Shown piece by piece: positions 1-5,424 of a stretch of 8,888 nt of DNA. The DNA is from an uncultured Eubacteriales bacterium. GTDB taxonomy: Bacteria > Bacillota > Clostridia > Oscillospirales > CAG-272. Where the stretch lies: positions 1 to 8,888 of the forward strand of contig UQXK01000059.1 in the NCBI GenBank assembly GCA_900544985.1, given 5' to 3'. The notes beneath the pieces were generated by a model. That model was given only the letters and a program-made list of their open reading frames with translations. It was not told where the DNA came from and made no database searches. A program made the position numbers and the translations under genes. Numbering within the stretch: the first letter of the stretch is position 1; each line of letters starts with the position of its first letter.

Positions 1-3
1 ACA

Positions 4-113
4 CAAAGGACTTTTCGTGAAAAGTCCTTTGGAATCTCAAAAGCTTTCGCCAAAACAAATGGGTGTATTCGGTGGGAAATTCTTTTGCCTACTTTTCTTA
101 TAAGAAAAGTAGG
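4..113 (-). repeat. Modular palindromic repeat, copy A (reverse orientation)
   Basis: Read on the minus strand, this is a 26-bp perfect palindrome (88-113, centre TTATAA), a ~55-bp linker containing AAGAATTTCCCACCGA and AAGCTTTTGAGATTCCAA, and a second palindrome (4-31) with 13-bp arms around a 2-nt centre. Copies B and C at 1919-2138 share the same order of parts. The linker is well conserved between copies, while the palindrome arms differ by paired changes that keep the symmetry. The copy begins 30 bp beyond the rny stop codon. No transposase or long ORF is present, so it resembles a REP/MITE-like or RNA-hairpin element. The family name is unknown to me. Confidence 0.8.
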
Positions 114-116
114 TGG

Positions 117-143
117 CACACATTTCTCCGAAAGAAAGGTGTG
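117..143 (-). terminator. Hairpin abutting the rny stop codon
   Basis: CACAC/GTGTG arms continue, after one mismatch, into TTTCT/AGAAA, giving about 10 bp directly after the rny TAA. On the minus strand no long U-tract follows; the next element is palindrome 1 of repeat copy A. It could be a weak or 3'-end-protecting hairpin for the rny mRNA, or another palindromic module of the repeat. On the plus strand it is followed by TTATTTT, but no plus-strand gene leads into it. Confidence 0.4.
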
Positions 144-1691
144 TTATTTTGCGTAGTCGACAGCGCGGCTTTCGCGTATGACATTGACCTTTATCTGACC
201 GGGATATTCGAGTTCCGCCTCGATTCTCGCAACGATCTCGCGTGCAACAACGATCATCTGATCATCGTTTACGTGTTCGGGCTTGACCATTATGCGGATC
301 TCGCGTCCCGCCTGTATAGCGTAAGATTTTTCAACGCCGGGGAAGCTATTCGATATCTCTTCAAGTTTTTGAAGTCTCTTGATATAGTTATCGAGATCTT
401 CTCTGCGTGCTCCGGGACGAGCCGCGGATATAGCATCCGCCGCCGCAACAAGCACAGCGGTAATGGTTTTCGGTTCAACATCTCCGTGGTGAGCCTCTAT
501 TGCATGAACGACTTCTTTATTCTCTTTGAATTTACGCGCTATTTCAACGCCGAGCTGTACGTGAGAGCCTTCGACTTCCTGCGTAAGCGATTTGCCTATG
601 TCATGGAGAAGTCCCGCGCGTTTTGCAAGCGTAGGATCGAGTCCGAGCTCCGTCGCCATCATACCGGCAAGATAAGCGACCTCGACAGAATGACTGAGAA
701 CATTCTGTCCGTAGCTTGTACGGTATTTAAGTCTGCCCAAGAATCTGACAAGATCTGGATTGAGTCCGTTTACACCGGTAGAGAGAGCCGCTTCTTCGCC
801 CGCGCGCTTCATTGTAGCTTCCACTTCGCGGCGGGATTTTTCAACCGTTTCCTCTATGCGCGTAGGATGTATGCGTCCGTCGGAGATAAGTTTTTCAAGC
901 GTAAGTCTTGCTATCTCGCGGCGTATCGGATCAAAGCACGAAAGCGTTATAGCCTCCGGCGTATCGTCGATTATAAGGTCGACGCCTGTAAGTGTTTCTA
1001 TCTTGTGGATATTGCGTCCCTCGCGTCCGATTATTCTGCCTTTCATTTCATCGGAAGGAAGGGGAACAACTGAAACCGTCGTTTCGGACACCTGGTCCGA
1101 CGCAAGTCTTTGTATCGCGAGAGAAATTATGTTTCTCGCCTTTTCCTCTGCATCGTCGCGCAGTTCGTTTTCTATCTGCAAGAGCTTTACAGCCGCCTCG
1201 TGGCGCGCCGCATCCTCTATCTGAGAAACAAGCTCCGCTTTTGCGCGTTCTGCCGTGTAACCTGATATTTCTTCGAGTTTTTCCTGTGCCTTATCGAGCT
1301 TTATCTGCCACTCTTCACCGAGTATTTCGCAGTCTTTAATCTTCTGGGATAGTTGTTCTTCGCGCCTCTCATAGTTTTCGAGTTTTCTGTCAAGCGCTTC
1401 TTCTTTTGCCAAAGCTCTGTTTTCGAGTCTTATTATTTCTTGGCGGCGCTCTTTATTTTCGCGTTCCGCCTCGGTTTTGACTTTTAGAATTTCCTCTTTC
1501 GCCTCAACTATCATCTCTTTCTTTTTCGTCTCGGCAAGAGCCGTAGCTTCATCGACTATCTTTTTCGCGTGAGCTTCCGCGGAATTTATCTTTGCTTCCG
1601 CTGTCTTTTTTCTCATAAAGTAACCTATCAAAATTCCTATAACAAGAGCAACTATTGCGGCGATAACAGGTATTATAATTTCCCATTTCAA
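144..1691 (-). CDS. rny: Ribonuclease Y (endoribonuclease, HD/KH domains)
   Basis: RNase Y is the membrane-anchored endonuclease that starts mRNA decay in many Gram-positives and works with degradosome partners at the inner face of the membrane. The 515-residue product matches the usual ~520. It has an N-terminal membrane segment (about residues 4-24, IIIPVIAAIVALVIGILIGY), then a long charged coiled coil to about residue 200. A KH domain follows with GRIIGREGRN at 218-227, then an HD domain with H334, the H363-D364 pair in LLHDIGKS, HH 401-402 and D419. The start is taken as TTG at 1691, 12 nt after AAGGAGGT. The frame is open further upstream, but that extension (to 1853) runs through the promoter and lacks the family N-terminus. 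The gene is monocistronic here. Identification is secure; the start codon is somewhat less so. Confidence 0.96.
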   Translation of the reverse strand: MKWEIIIPVIAAIVALVIGILIGYFMRKKTAEAKINSAEAHAKKIVDEATALAETKKKEMIVEAKEEILKVKTEAERENKERRQEIIRLENRALAKEEALDRKLENYERREEQLSQKIKDCEILGEEWQIKLDKAQEKLEEISGYTAERAKAELVSQIEDAARHEAAVKLLQIENELRDDAEEKARNIISLAIQRLASDQVSETTVSVVPLPSDEMKGRIIGREGRNIHKIETLTGVDLIIDDTPEAITLSCFDPIRREIARLTLEKLISDGRIHPTRIEETVEKSRREVEATMKRAGEEAALSTGVNGLNPDLVRFLGRLKYRTSYGQNVLSHSVEVAYLAGMMATELGLDPTLAKRAGLLHDIGKSLTQEVEGSHVQLGVEIARKFKENKEVVHAIEAHHGDVEPKTITAVLVAAADAISAARPGARREDLDNYIKRLQKLEEISNSFPGVEKSYAIQAGREIRIMVKPEHVNDDQMIVVAREIVARIEAELEYPGQIKVNVIRESRAVDYAK

Positions 1692-1775
1692 AGTTCTTTG
1701 ACACCTCCTTGTCCTTTGTTTTTGAAAATTTATGTATAAAATGATACTTCTATCAAAATATCTCCATACTCTAAT

Positions 1776-1804
1776 ATTATAAATTATATAAACAAATAAG
1801 TCAA
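1776..1804 (-). promoter_or_regulatory. Sigma-A promoter of rny
   Basis: On the minus strand TTGACT (1804-1799) is separated by 17 nt from TATAAT (1781-1776), a near-perfect vegetative promoter. It predicts a start near 1769 and a ~78-nt 5' untranslated region before the TTG codon. The quality of the promoter supports the internal TTG over the upstream ATG. Confidence 0.85.
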
Positions 1805-1818
1805 GAACACAAGACAAG

Positions 1819-1841
1819 AAAAAAGACTTTTGAGCAAAAGT
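1819..1841 (-). terminator. Terminator-like hairpin upstream of the rny promoter
   Basis: On the minus strand the arms ACTTTTG and CAAAAGT (effective loop TGCTCA) are followed by CTTTTTT. It sits 15 bp before the -35 box of rny and would insulate it from transcripts arriving from the permease or repeat region. The stem is short and AT-rich, so activity is uncertain. Confidence 0.45.
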
Positions 1842-1918
1842 GCTTGTCGACACAAGAGTAGAAAAAGCGCGAAAACTCGTTTTTTCGGCAAACGGAAAGG
1901 TTTATTCTATCAAAATCA

Positions 1919-2028
1919 CTTACCTTTCTTATAAGAAAGGTAAGCCAAAGAATTTCATGCCGACCGCACCAATTTATTTTGGAAAAGCTTTTGAAGTTCA
2001 AAGAAACTTTTCACGAAAAGTTTCTTTG
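1919..2028 (+). repeat. Modular palindromic repeat, copy B
   Basis: Palindrome 1 (1919-1944) is a perfect 26-bp inverted repeat; the linker carries CCAAAGAATTTC and TTTATTTTGGAAAAGCTTTTGA; palindrome 2 (1999-2028) has 14-bp arms around AC. Compared with copy A, two base pairs in palindrome 1 and the GG/CC versus GAA/TTC block in palindrome 2 are changed on both arms together. It lies in the ~390-bp untranslated stretch between the rny promoter and the permease gene. That stretch otherwise holds only the terminators, copy C and the GC palindrome. Confidence 0.8.
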
Positions 2029-2036
2029 TCAGGGGT

Positions 2037-2054
2037 TTGGGGCGGACGCCCCAA
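2037..2054. repeat. GC-rich palindrome between repeat copies B and C
   Basis: TTGGGGCGGACGCCCCAA is an 8-bp inverted repeat around GA. It follows copy B after AGGGGT and is immediately joined to palindrome 1 of copy C. Its composition contrasts with the AT-rich flanks. It may be a third module of the repeat, present in only one of the three copies. Confidence 0.7.
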
Positions 2055-2138
2055 CTTACCTTTCTTACAAGAAAGGTAAGCCAAAGAATTTCCCGCCGAC
2101 TACACCACTTTATTTTGGAAAAGCTTTTGAGATTCCAA
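2055..2138 (+). repeat. Modular palindromic repeat, copy C (lacks palindrome 2)
   Basis: Palindrome 1 (2055-2080) is identical to that of copy B except for one central base (TTACAA instead of TTATAA). The linker matches copies A and B through GAGATTCCAA and the copy then stops. ACACACAT and the permease terminator follow, so palindrome 2 is absent or was lost. It is in direct tandem with copy B. Confidence 0.78.
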
Positions 2139-2145
2139 CACACAT

Positions 2146-2173
2146 AAAAAAGCGCCCGGCTATTGCCGAACGC
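2146..2173 (-). terminator. Intrinsic terminator of the purine permease
   Basis: On the minus strand GCGTTCGGC and GCCGGGCGC form a 9-bp stem with two G-U pairs and an AATA loop, followed by TTTTTT. It begins 25 nt after the permease stop codon and is the natural end of that transcript. Confidence 0.88.
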
Positions 2174-2197
2174 CTTTATGCTGTTTTAAGACGAAAC

Positions 2198-3595
2198 TTA
2201 AATCGTTCCGAAGATGAATTTTGCAACGAAGAGAAGAGCGATTATCGTAACGGGGATATCTTTCTTCTTGTAGTTGCCTGTGCAAAGAGTGATTATAACA
2301 TAAGCTATGGAACCGATACCGATACCGTTAGCTATGGAATAAGTAAGGGGCATCATAACGAGCGTGAGGAATGCGGGAACCGCATTGCGGAGATCGCTCA
2401 TATCGACCTTGCCGAAGTTTTTAAGCATAAGAACGCCGACATATATAAGCGCCGGAGCCGTAGCCGCAGAGGGAATGATGCTTGCAAAAGGTGAAAGGAA
2501 GAGGCAGATTGCAAAGCAAATAGCCGTAACTACGCTTGCAAGACCGGTTCTGCCGCCTGCGGCAACGCCGGAAGCGCTCTCTACGAAAGTTGTTACCGTA
2601 GATGTACCGCATACAGCGCCTGCAACAGTTGCGACAGAGTCGCAAGTCATAGCTTTGTCTATATCGATGGGGTCGCCGTTTTCGTCAAGCATTCCCGCCT
2701 CGGAAGCGGTGCCGTAAAGTGTGCCTATTGTATCGAACATATCTACAAGGCAGAATGTTACGATAAGCATTATTGCGCTGAATACGCCGCCGATAAGTTC
2801 GGGGCTGAAAGCGTTCTTCCAGGAAGAACCTTTGAATATAGCGGAAATACCTATTTCGCCGAAATCCTTGAAGGACTGAGCTATCTGACCGCCGAGTTCT
2901 TTTACTTCGAACGCGGGGAGCTGCCATGTTGCAAGATAATATATAACGGTTGTTGCGAGAATTCCTATGAGAACAGCGCCTTTTACATTAAGTTTTGCAA
3001 GTATGGCAATAATTATAAAGCCGAGAAGAGCGATTATCGCAGGAGCGATGTCTGCCCATTTTGCGCCGTTTATCTTTACGAACTGAACGAGAGTGTACTG
3101 GTTAGCTTCAATGATATGTACATTCTGGAAACCGATGAATGCTATAAACAGACCGATACCTGCGGGAATCGATTTCTTAATGCAGTCAGGCATAGCTTTT
3201 GCAATGTAAGCTCTTGCGCCTGTTACAGAAAGAATAAGGAATACAAGACCGGATATAAGAACTATAACAAGTCCTGCCTGATACCCGTCAACAGGGTTCT
3301 TTCCCGATACAACCTGAGGAAGTACAAAGGAAACAAAGAAGAAAGAGTTGAGTCCCATGCCGCACGCCTGCGCATAAGGAAGCTTTGCGTAAATGGCATA
3401 AAGAAGTGTGCCTATCACAGATGCAATAATCGTTGCCACATAAACCGCATTCCAGATAGGACCTTCACTCGCACCGGAAAGCTGTGAGGGGTTTACTATA
3501 ATGATATACGCCATGGCAAAGAATGTCGTAAGTCCGGCGATGATCTCTGTGGAAACAGTCGATTTGCGCTCGGAAATTTTAAAAAACTTATCCAT
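2198..3595 (-). CDS. Guanine/hypoxanthine permease, NCS2 family (AzgA/PbuG-like)
   Basis: A 465-residue, strongly hydrophobic polytopic protein expected to import purine bases by proton symport across the cytoplasmic membrane. AzgA-type signatures are plain. Near the N-terminus is TEIIAGLTTFFAMAYIIIVN, followed by the ACGMGLNSFF segment. In the C-terminal half are DMFDTIGTLYG, then GTSTVTTFVESASGVAAGGR, then SAATAPALIYVGVLM. Length fits the family (about 430-480). The ATG at 3595 follows GGAGGG by 4 nt and gives the typical MDKFF..STEIIAGLTTF start; the frame stays open upstream only through the terminator and riboswitch, so the longer form is rejected. It is preceded by a guanine-class purine riboswitch and diverges from a phosphoribosyltransferase gene, which supports a guanine/hypoxanthine substrate. 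The exact base transported cannot be read from sequence. Confidence 0.93.
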   Translation of the reverse strand: MDKFFKISERKSTVSTEIIAGLTTFFAMAYIIIVNPSQLSGASEGPIWNAVYVATIIASVIGTLLYAIYAKLPYAQACGMGLNSFFFVSFVLPQVVSGKNPVDGYQAGLVIVLISGLVFLILSVTGARAYIAKAMPDCIKKSIPAGIGLFIAFIGFQNVHIIEANQYTLVQFVKINGAKWADIAPAIIALLGFIIIAILAKLNVKGAVLIGILATTVIYYLATWQLPAFEVKELGGQIAQSFKDFGEIGISAIFKGSSWKNAFSPELIGGVFSAIMLIVTFCLVDMFDTIGTLYGTASEAGMLDENGDPIDIDKAMTCDSVATVAGAVCGTSTVTTFVESASGVAAGGRTGLASVVTAICFAICLFLSPFASIIPSAATAPALIYVGVLMLKNFGKVDMSDLRNAVPAFLTLVMMPLTYSIANGIGIGSIAYVIITLCTGNYKKKDIPVTIIALLFVAKFIFGTI

Positions 3596-3632
3596 TTTTC
3601 CCTCCGAAATAAAATAAAAAAATTGCCTTCGG

Positions 3633-3661
3633 AAAAATAAAAGAGCGCGTTTTTCCCGCGC
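3633..3661 (-). terminator. Terminator in the permease leader (riboswitch expression platform)
   Basis: On the minus strand GCGCG, loop GGAAAAA and CGCGC are followed by TCTTTTATTTTT, ending about 38 nt before the permease ATG. Its position between the aptamer and the gene is that of a riboswitch-controlled terminator. I did not resolve a strong antiterminator: the 3' strand of P1 (CCGC) can pair only weakly with the terminator's 5' arm, and another hairpin (CCTGCTT/AAAGCGGG) lies between them. Confidence 0.75.
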
Positions 3662-3716
3662 CCCGAATTGCAACAACGCTTGTCCCTCCCGCTTTACTAA
3701 GCAGGCCGACATAGGT

Positions 3717-3790
3717 CTTGCGGTAGTCGGGCTTTAAGGCAAGCCCGGTAGAGACTCGGGGAACCGTTTTTTCCTCAATTATACCGAAAA
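3717..3790 (-). promoter_or_regulatory. Purine riboswitch (guanine class) of the permease
   Basis: The minus strand shows the purine aptamer parts in order. P1 is CGG/CCG plus three outer pairs across one mismatch, and J1/2 is TATAATT. P2 is GGAA/TTCC with loop AAAACGG, and J2/3 is GTCTCTACC. P3 is GGGCTT/AAGCCC with a loop containing CC-TTA, and the closing junction is GACTA. C in GACTA (rather than GATTA) is the guanine/hypoxanthine-selecting base. L3 is unusual: CCTTAAA replaces CCGTAAA and the register of P3 is shifted. A promoter lies just upstream and a terminator downstream. The permease gene fits the family's regulon, and ligand binding would be expected to lower its expression. Confidence 0.82.
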
Positions 3791-3806
3791 ACAATTTTAT
3801 GGCATT

Positions 3807-3835
3807 ATTATAAAACAAGTTTCCAAAAAAATCAA
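3807..3835 (-). promoter_or_regulatory. Sigma-A promoter of riboswitch-permease unit
   Basis: On the minus strand TTGATT (3835-3830), a 17-nt spacer and a perfect TATAAT (3812-3807) predict a start near 3800, about 10 nt before P1 of the riboswitch. Confidence 0.82.
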
Positions 3836-3927
3836 TACGTTATACACAAAAAATTAACATTTTTGTCCAGATTTTTCAATATTTTTTGTTTTTTTGCAAA
3901 ATTTCACCATTTCCACATTCAATAGAA

Positions 3928-3956
3928 TTGACTTTTTGTGTTTTTTATTCTAATAT
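3928..3956 (+). promoter_or_regulatory. Sigma-A promoter of the phosphoribosyltransferase gene
   Basis: TTGACT (3928-3933), 17 nt, TAATAT (3951-3956). It predicts a start near 3963 and a leader of ~190 nt. It is divergent from the permease promoter, with ~90 bp of very AT-rich DNA between them in which no operator was recognised. Confidence 0.75.
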
Positions 3957-3962
3957 TATATT

Positions 3963-4151
3963 ATAACCTACCGCAAACATTGCAAAAAAGGCTGTAACGC
4001 GGTGCGGCTTCCGACGGGAATCGCGCCAACGCAAAAAGCCGAAAAACAAAATTCTACGCGTAGGTTTCAATCGGCAAAACGCGGCAAAGCCACCACGTTT
4101 TTATCCCATCAAAAAAACAAATACATTACAAAAAAAGGAGCTGTACTTTTT
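3963..4151 (+). promoter_or_regulatory. Long foldable leader with attenuator-like hairpin
   Basis: The ~190-nt untranslated leader holds competing helices. CGGCTT (4005-4010) can pair with AAGCCG (4036-4041). GCCGA (4038-4042) can instead pair with TCGGC (4071-4075), enclosing the palindrome CTACGCGTAG (4054-4063). The first two pairings share bases and exclude each other. Next is AAAACG..CGTTTTT (4076-4102) with an inner GGC-AAA-GCC, a hairpin ending in five T, about 50 nt before the ATG. No purine aptamer or other riboswitch I know is recognisable. The ribosome-binding site AAAAAAGGAG ends at 4140. Regulation by attenuation is inference. Confidence 0.4.
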
Positions 4152-4715
4152 ATGCAGAACACATACACACTCGATGTTGCCGGACTGAAAAGAGTCCTTC
4201 CGATTTGTCCCGTATCCGACGAGCTTTCCATCGCGGCTTTCGTAATATTCGGAGACGTAGAGCTCACCTCCGCCAGCGCGAGAGAGCTTCTCAAAATCGC
4301 GCCGGAACACGACATAATGATAACGGCGGAAAGCAAGGGAATCCCGCTTCTTTTCGAAATGGCAAGACAATCCGGAGAAAACACCTATCTTATCGCAAGA
4401 AAAGCGCCCAAACTCTATATGAGCAACATTTTTTCCTGTGAGGTCAACTCTATAACCACCGCAAAAAAGCAGATGCTTTATATAGACGGAAAAGACGCAG
4501 AGGCAATGCGCGGCAAAAGAGTCCTCATAATCGATGACGTCATAAGCACAGGCGAATCGCTTCGCGCCGTAGAAAAGCTCGTAAAACAGGCAGGAGGAAA
4601 TATCGTCGGCAAAATGGCGATACTCGCAGAGGGCGACGCAAAATACCGCGATGATATAAAATACCTTTCATATTTACCTCTCTTCAATTCAGACGGCACG
4701 CCCAAAGAGCTTTGA
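4152..4715 (+). CDS. Purine phosphoribosyltransferase family protein (Apt-like)
   Basis: A 187-residue type I phosphoribosyltransferase. These enzymes join a purine base to PRPP, giving the nucleoside monophosphate and pyrophosphate, in the cytosol. The PRPP-binding loop is clear at residues 124-137 (VLIIDDVISTGESL, with D128-D129 and the TGES loop). AESKGIPLLFEMAR (59-72) and LIARKAPKLY (80-89) match the early strands and flexible loop of adenine/xanthine-type enzymes, so the Apt/Xpt side of the family is more likely than OPRT. Length is right for the family. ATG 4152 follows GGAG by 11 nt; the open frame upstream of it lies in the leader. Divergence from a riboswitch-controlled purine permease supports a salvage role. 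The base used (adenine, xanthine or other) is not decided, and some Apt-like proteins act as regulators. Confidence 0.85.
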   Translation: MQNTYTLDVAGLKRVLPICPVSDELSIAAFVIFGDVELTSASARELLKIAPEHDIMITAESKGIPLLFEMARQSGENTYLIARKAPKLYMSNIFSCEVNSITTAKKQMLYIDGKDAEAMRGKRVLIIDDVISTGESLRAVEKLVKQAGGNIVGKMAILAEGDAKYRDDIKYLSYLPLFNSDGTPKEL

Positions 4716-4722
4716 TCCCTCT

Positions 4723-4845
4723 AAAAAAGCAGGCAAGGGAAGCCCGCAGCGGATTCCCCCAAATGTATGGCGTGTCAGAAAACGCGCAAAATCCGCATGA
4801 TTCTCTTATAAACATCTGTTTTAAAGTCTGCTTTTTATTTTTAAA
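4723..4845 (+). ncRNA. Candidate structured RNA or long-range terminator
   Basis: A 10-bp closing helix joins AAAAAGCAGG (4724-4733) to TCTGCTTTTT (4827-4836), and the 3' strand runs on into ATTTTT, as in an intrinsic terminator. Inside, two helices compete. GGGAA.CC/GG.TTCCC (4737-4744 with 4751-4758) conflicts with GCGGATT/AATCCGC (4749-4755 with 4790-4796), and the latter encloses GCGT/ACGC. It fills the gap between the phosphoribosyltransferase and the YcxB-like gene and could end the former transcript or control the latter. It resembles no RNA family I know, and such pairings can arise by chance. Confidence 0.35.
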
Positions 4846-4872
4846 CATTTTAAAGTTACGGAGTATAATATT

Positions 4873-5409
4873 ATGGAAATAAAAAACTCGACAACGATAG
4901 AAAAAAAGCTTTTCGTATCGTTTCAGCGCTTTTACTCCCGCCTTGTAAAAAAATCGCCCGTTTTCGATTATATAATCGAAGGACTGATGGCGGCGGTGGC
5001 GGTGTTTCTGTTTGTTCTCTCAAACAAGGAAAATTCACAGATGAATATGCTTTTGGGATTTATGCTTGCCGCAATGCTCGTAACGCTGATACTGATGAAA
5101 ACGGTATTTCCGCTGATAAACTATAAAAAGACGTTTCTCAAAGGAATGGTCTTGGAGTACACTTTCACCGATGACGCGCTTACCATAAAGCTCACATCCG
5201 AAAAAGCAACATCTTCCGAAACCATAAAGTACACATCATTTTATAAAGTATATGACGCCAAGGACGCGATATATATATTCATAGATAAAGCGCAGGCTTT
5301 TTTGGTCGACAAAAGCGCTTTTTCTTCCGAAGAAGACACAAAAGCAGTCATCGACGCAATAAAAAACGCAACTCAGAACAACAAAAAGATATACACAAAG
5401 GTAAAATAA
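4873..5409 (+). CDS. YcxB-like two-helix membrane protein, function unknown
   Basis: A 178-residue protein with a soluble N-terminus, two membrane segments (about residues 33-50 and 57-80) joined by a short loop containing NKENSQ, and a C-terminal part rich in beta strands. That part (EYTFTDDALTIKLTSE, then YKVYDAKDAIYIFIDKAQAFLVDKSAF) resembles the PH-like domain of YcxB-type proteins, which usually carry a strand reading roughly 'I.. ..A.ilPK..F'. No catalytic residues are apparent. ATG 4873 lies 9 nt after GGAG. It is followed after 15 nt by the dipeptidase gene, so the two probably share a transcript, though this does not reveal its job. Family assignment is from pattern resemblance only. 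Confidence 0.75.
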   Translation: MEIKNSTTIEKKLFVSFQRFYSRLVKKSPVFDYIIEGLMAAVAVFLFVLSNKENSQMNMLLGFMLAAMLVTLILMKTVFPLINYKKTFLKGMVLEYTFTDDALTIKLTSEKATSSETIKYTSFYKVYDAKDAIYIFIDKAQAFLVDKSAFSSEEDTKAVIDAIKNATQNNKKIYTKVK

Positions 5410-5424
5410 CAAAGGAGGAAATAC

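Noticed and set aside
63..1073. 336-codon plus-strand open frame
   Set aside because: It lies wholly antisense to rny, begins inside repeat copy A, has an arginine/serine/phenylalanine-rich composition and no ribosome-binding site.
1692..1853. N-terminal extension of RNase Y to an upstream ATG
   Set aside because: The extension covers the rny promoter and ribosome-binding site and adds 54 residues unlike the family; the TTG start gives the normal length and membrane anchor.
1919..2138. CRISPR array
   Set aside because: Only two tandem units about 136 bp apart, each much longer than a CRISPR repeat, with a related copy elsewhere in reverse orientation and no cas genes.
1840..2494. Two plus-strand open frames across the repeat copies
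   Set aside because: They translate the palindromes (LSYKKGKPKNF occurs in both) and then run antisense into the permease; this is repeat sequence, not protein.
3596..3712. N-terminal extension of the permease
   Set aside because: It would translate the leader terminator and the sequence between it and the riboswitch; the ATG at 3595 has GGAGGG and gives the family start.
4002..4151. 50-residue extension of the phosphoribosyltransferase
   Set aside because: No ribosome-binding site at 4002, basic low-complexity residues, and a proper GGAG precedes the ATG at 4152.
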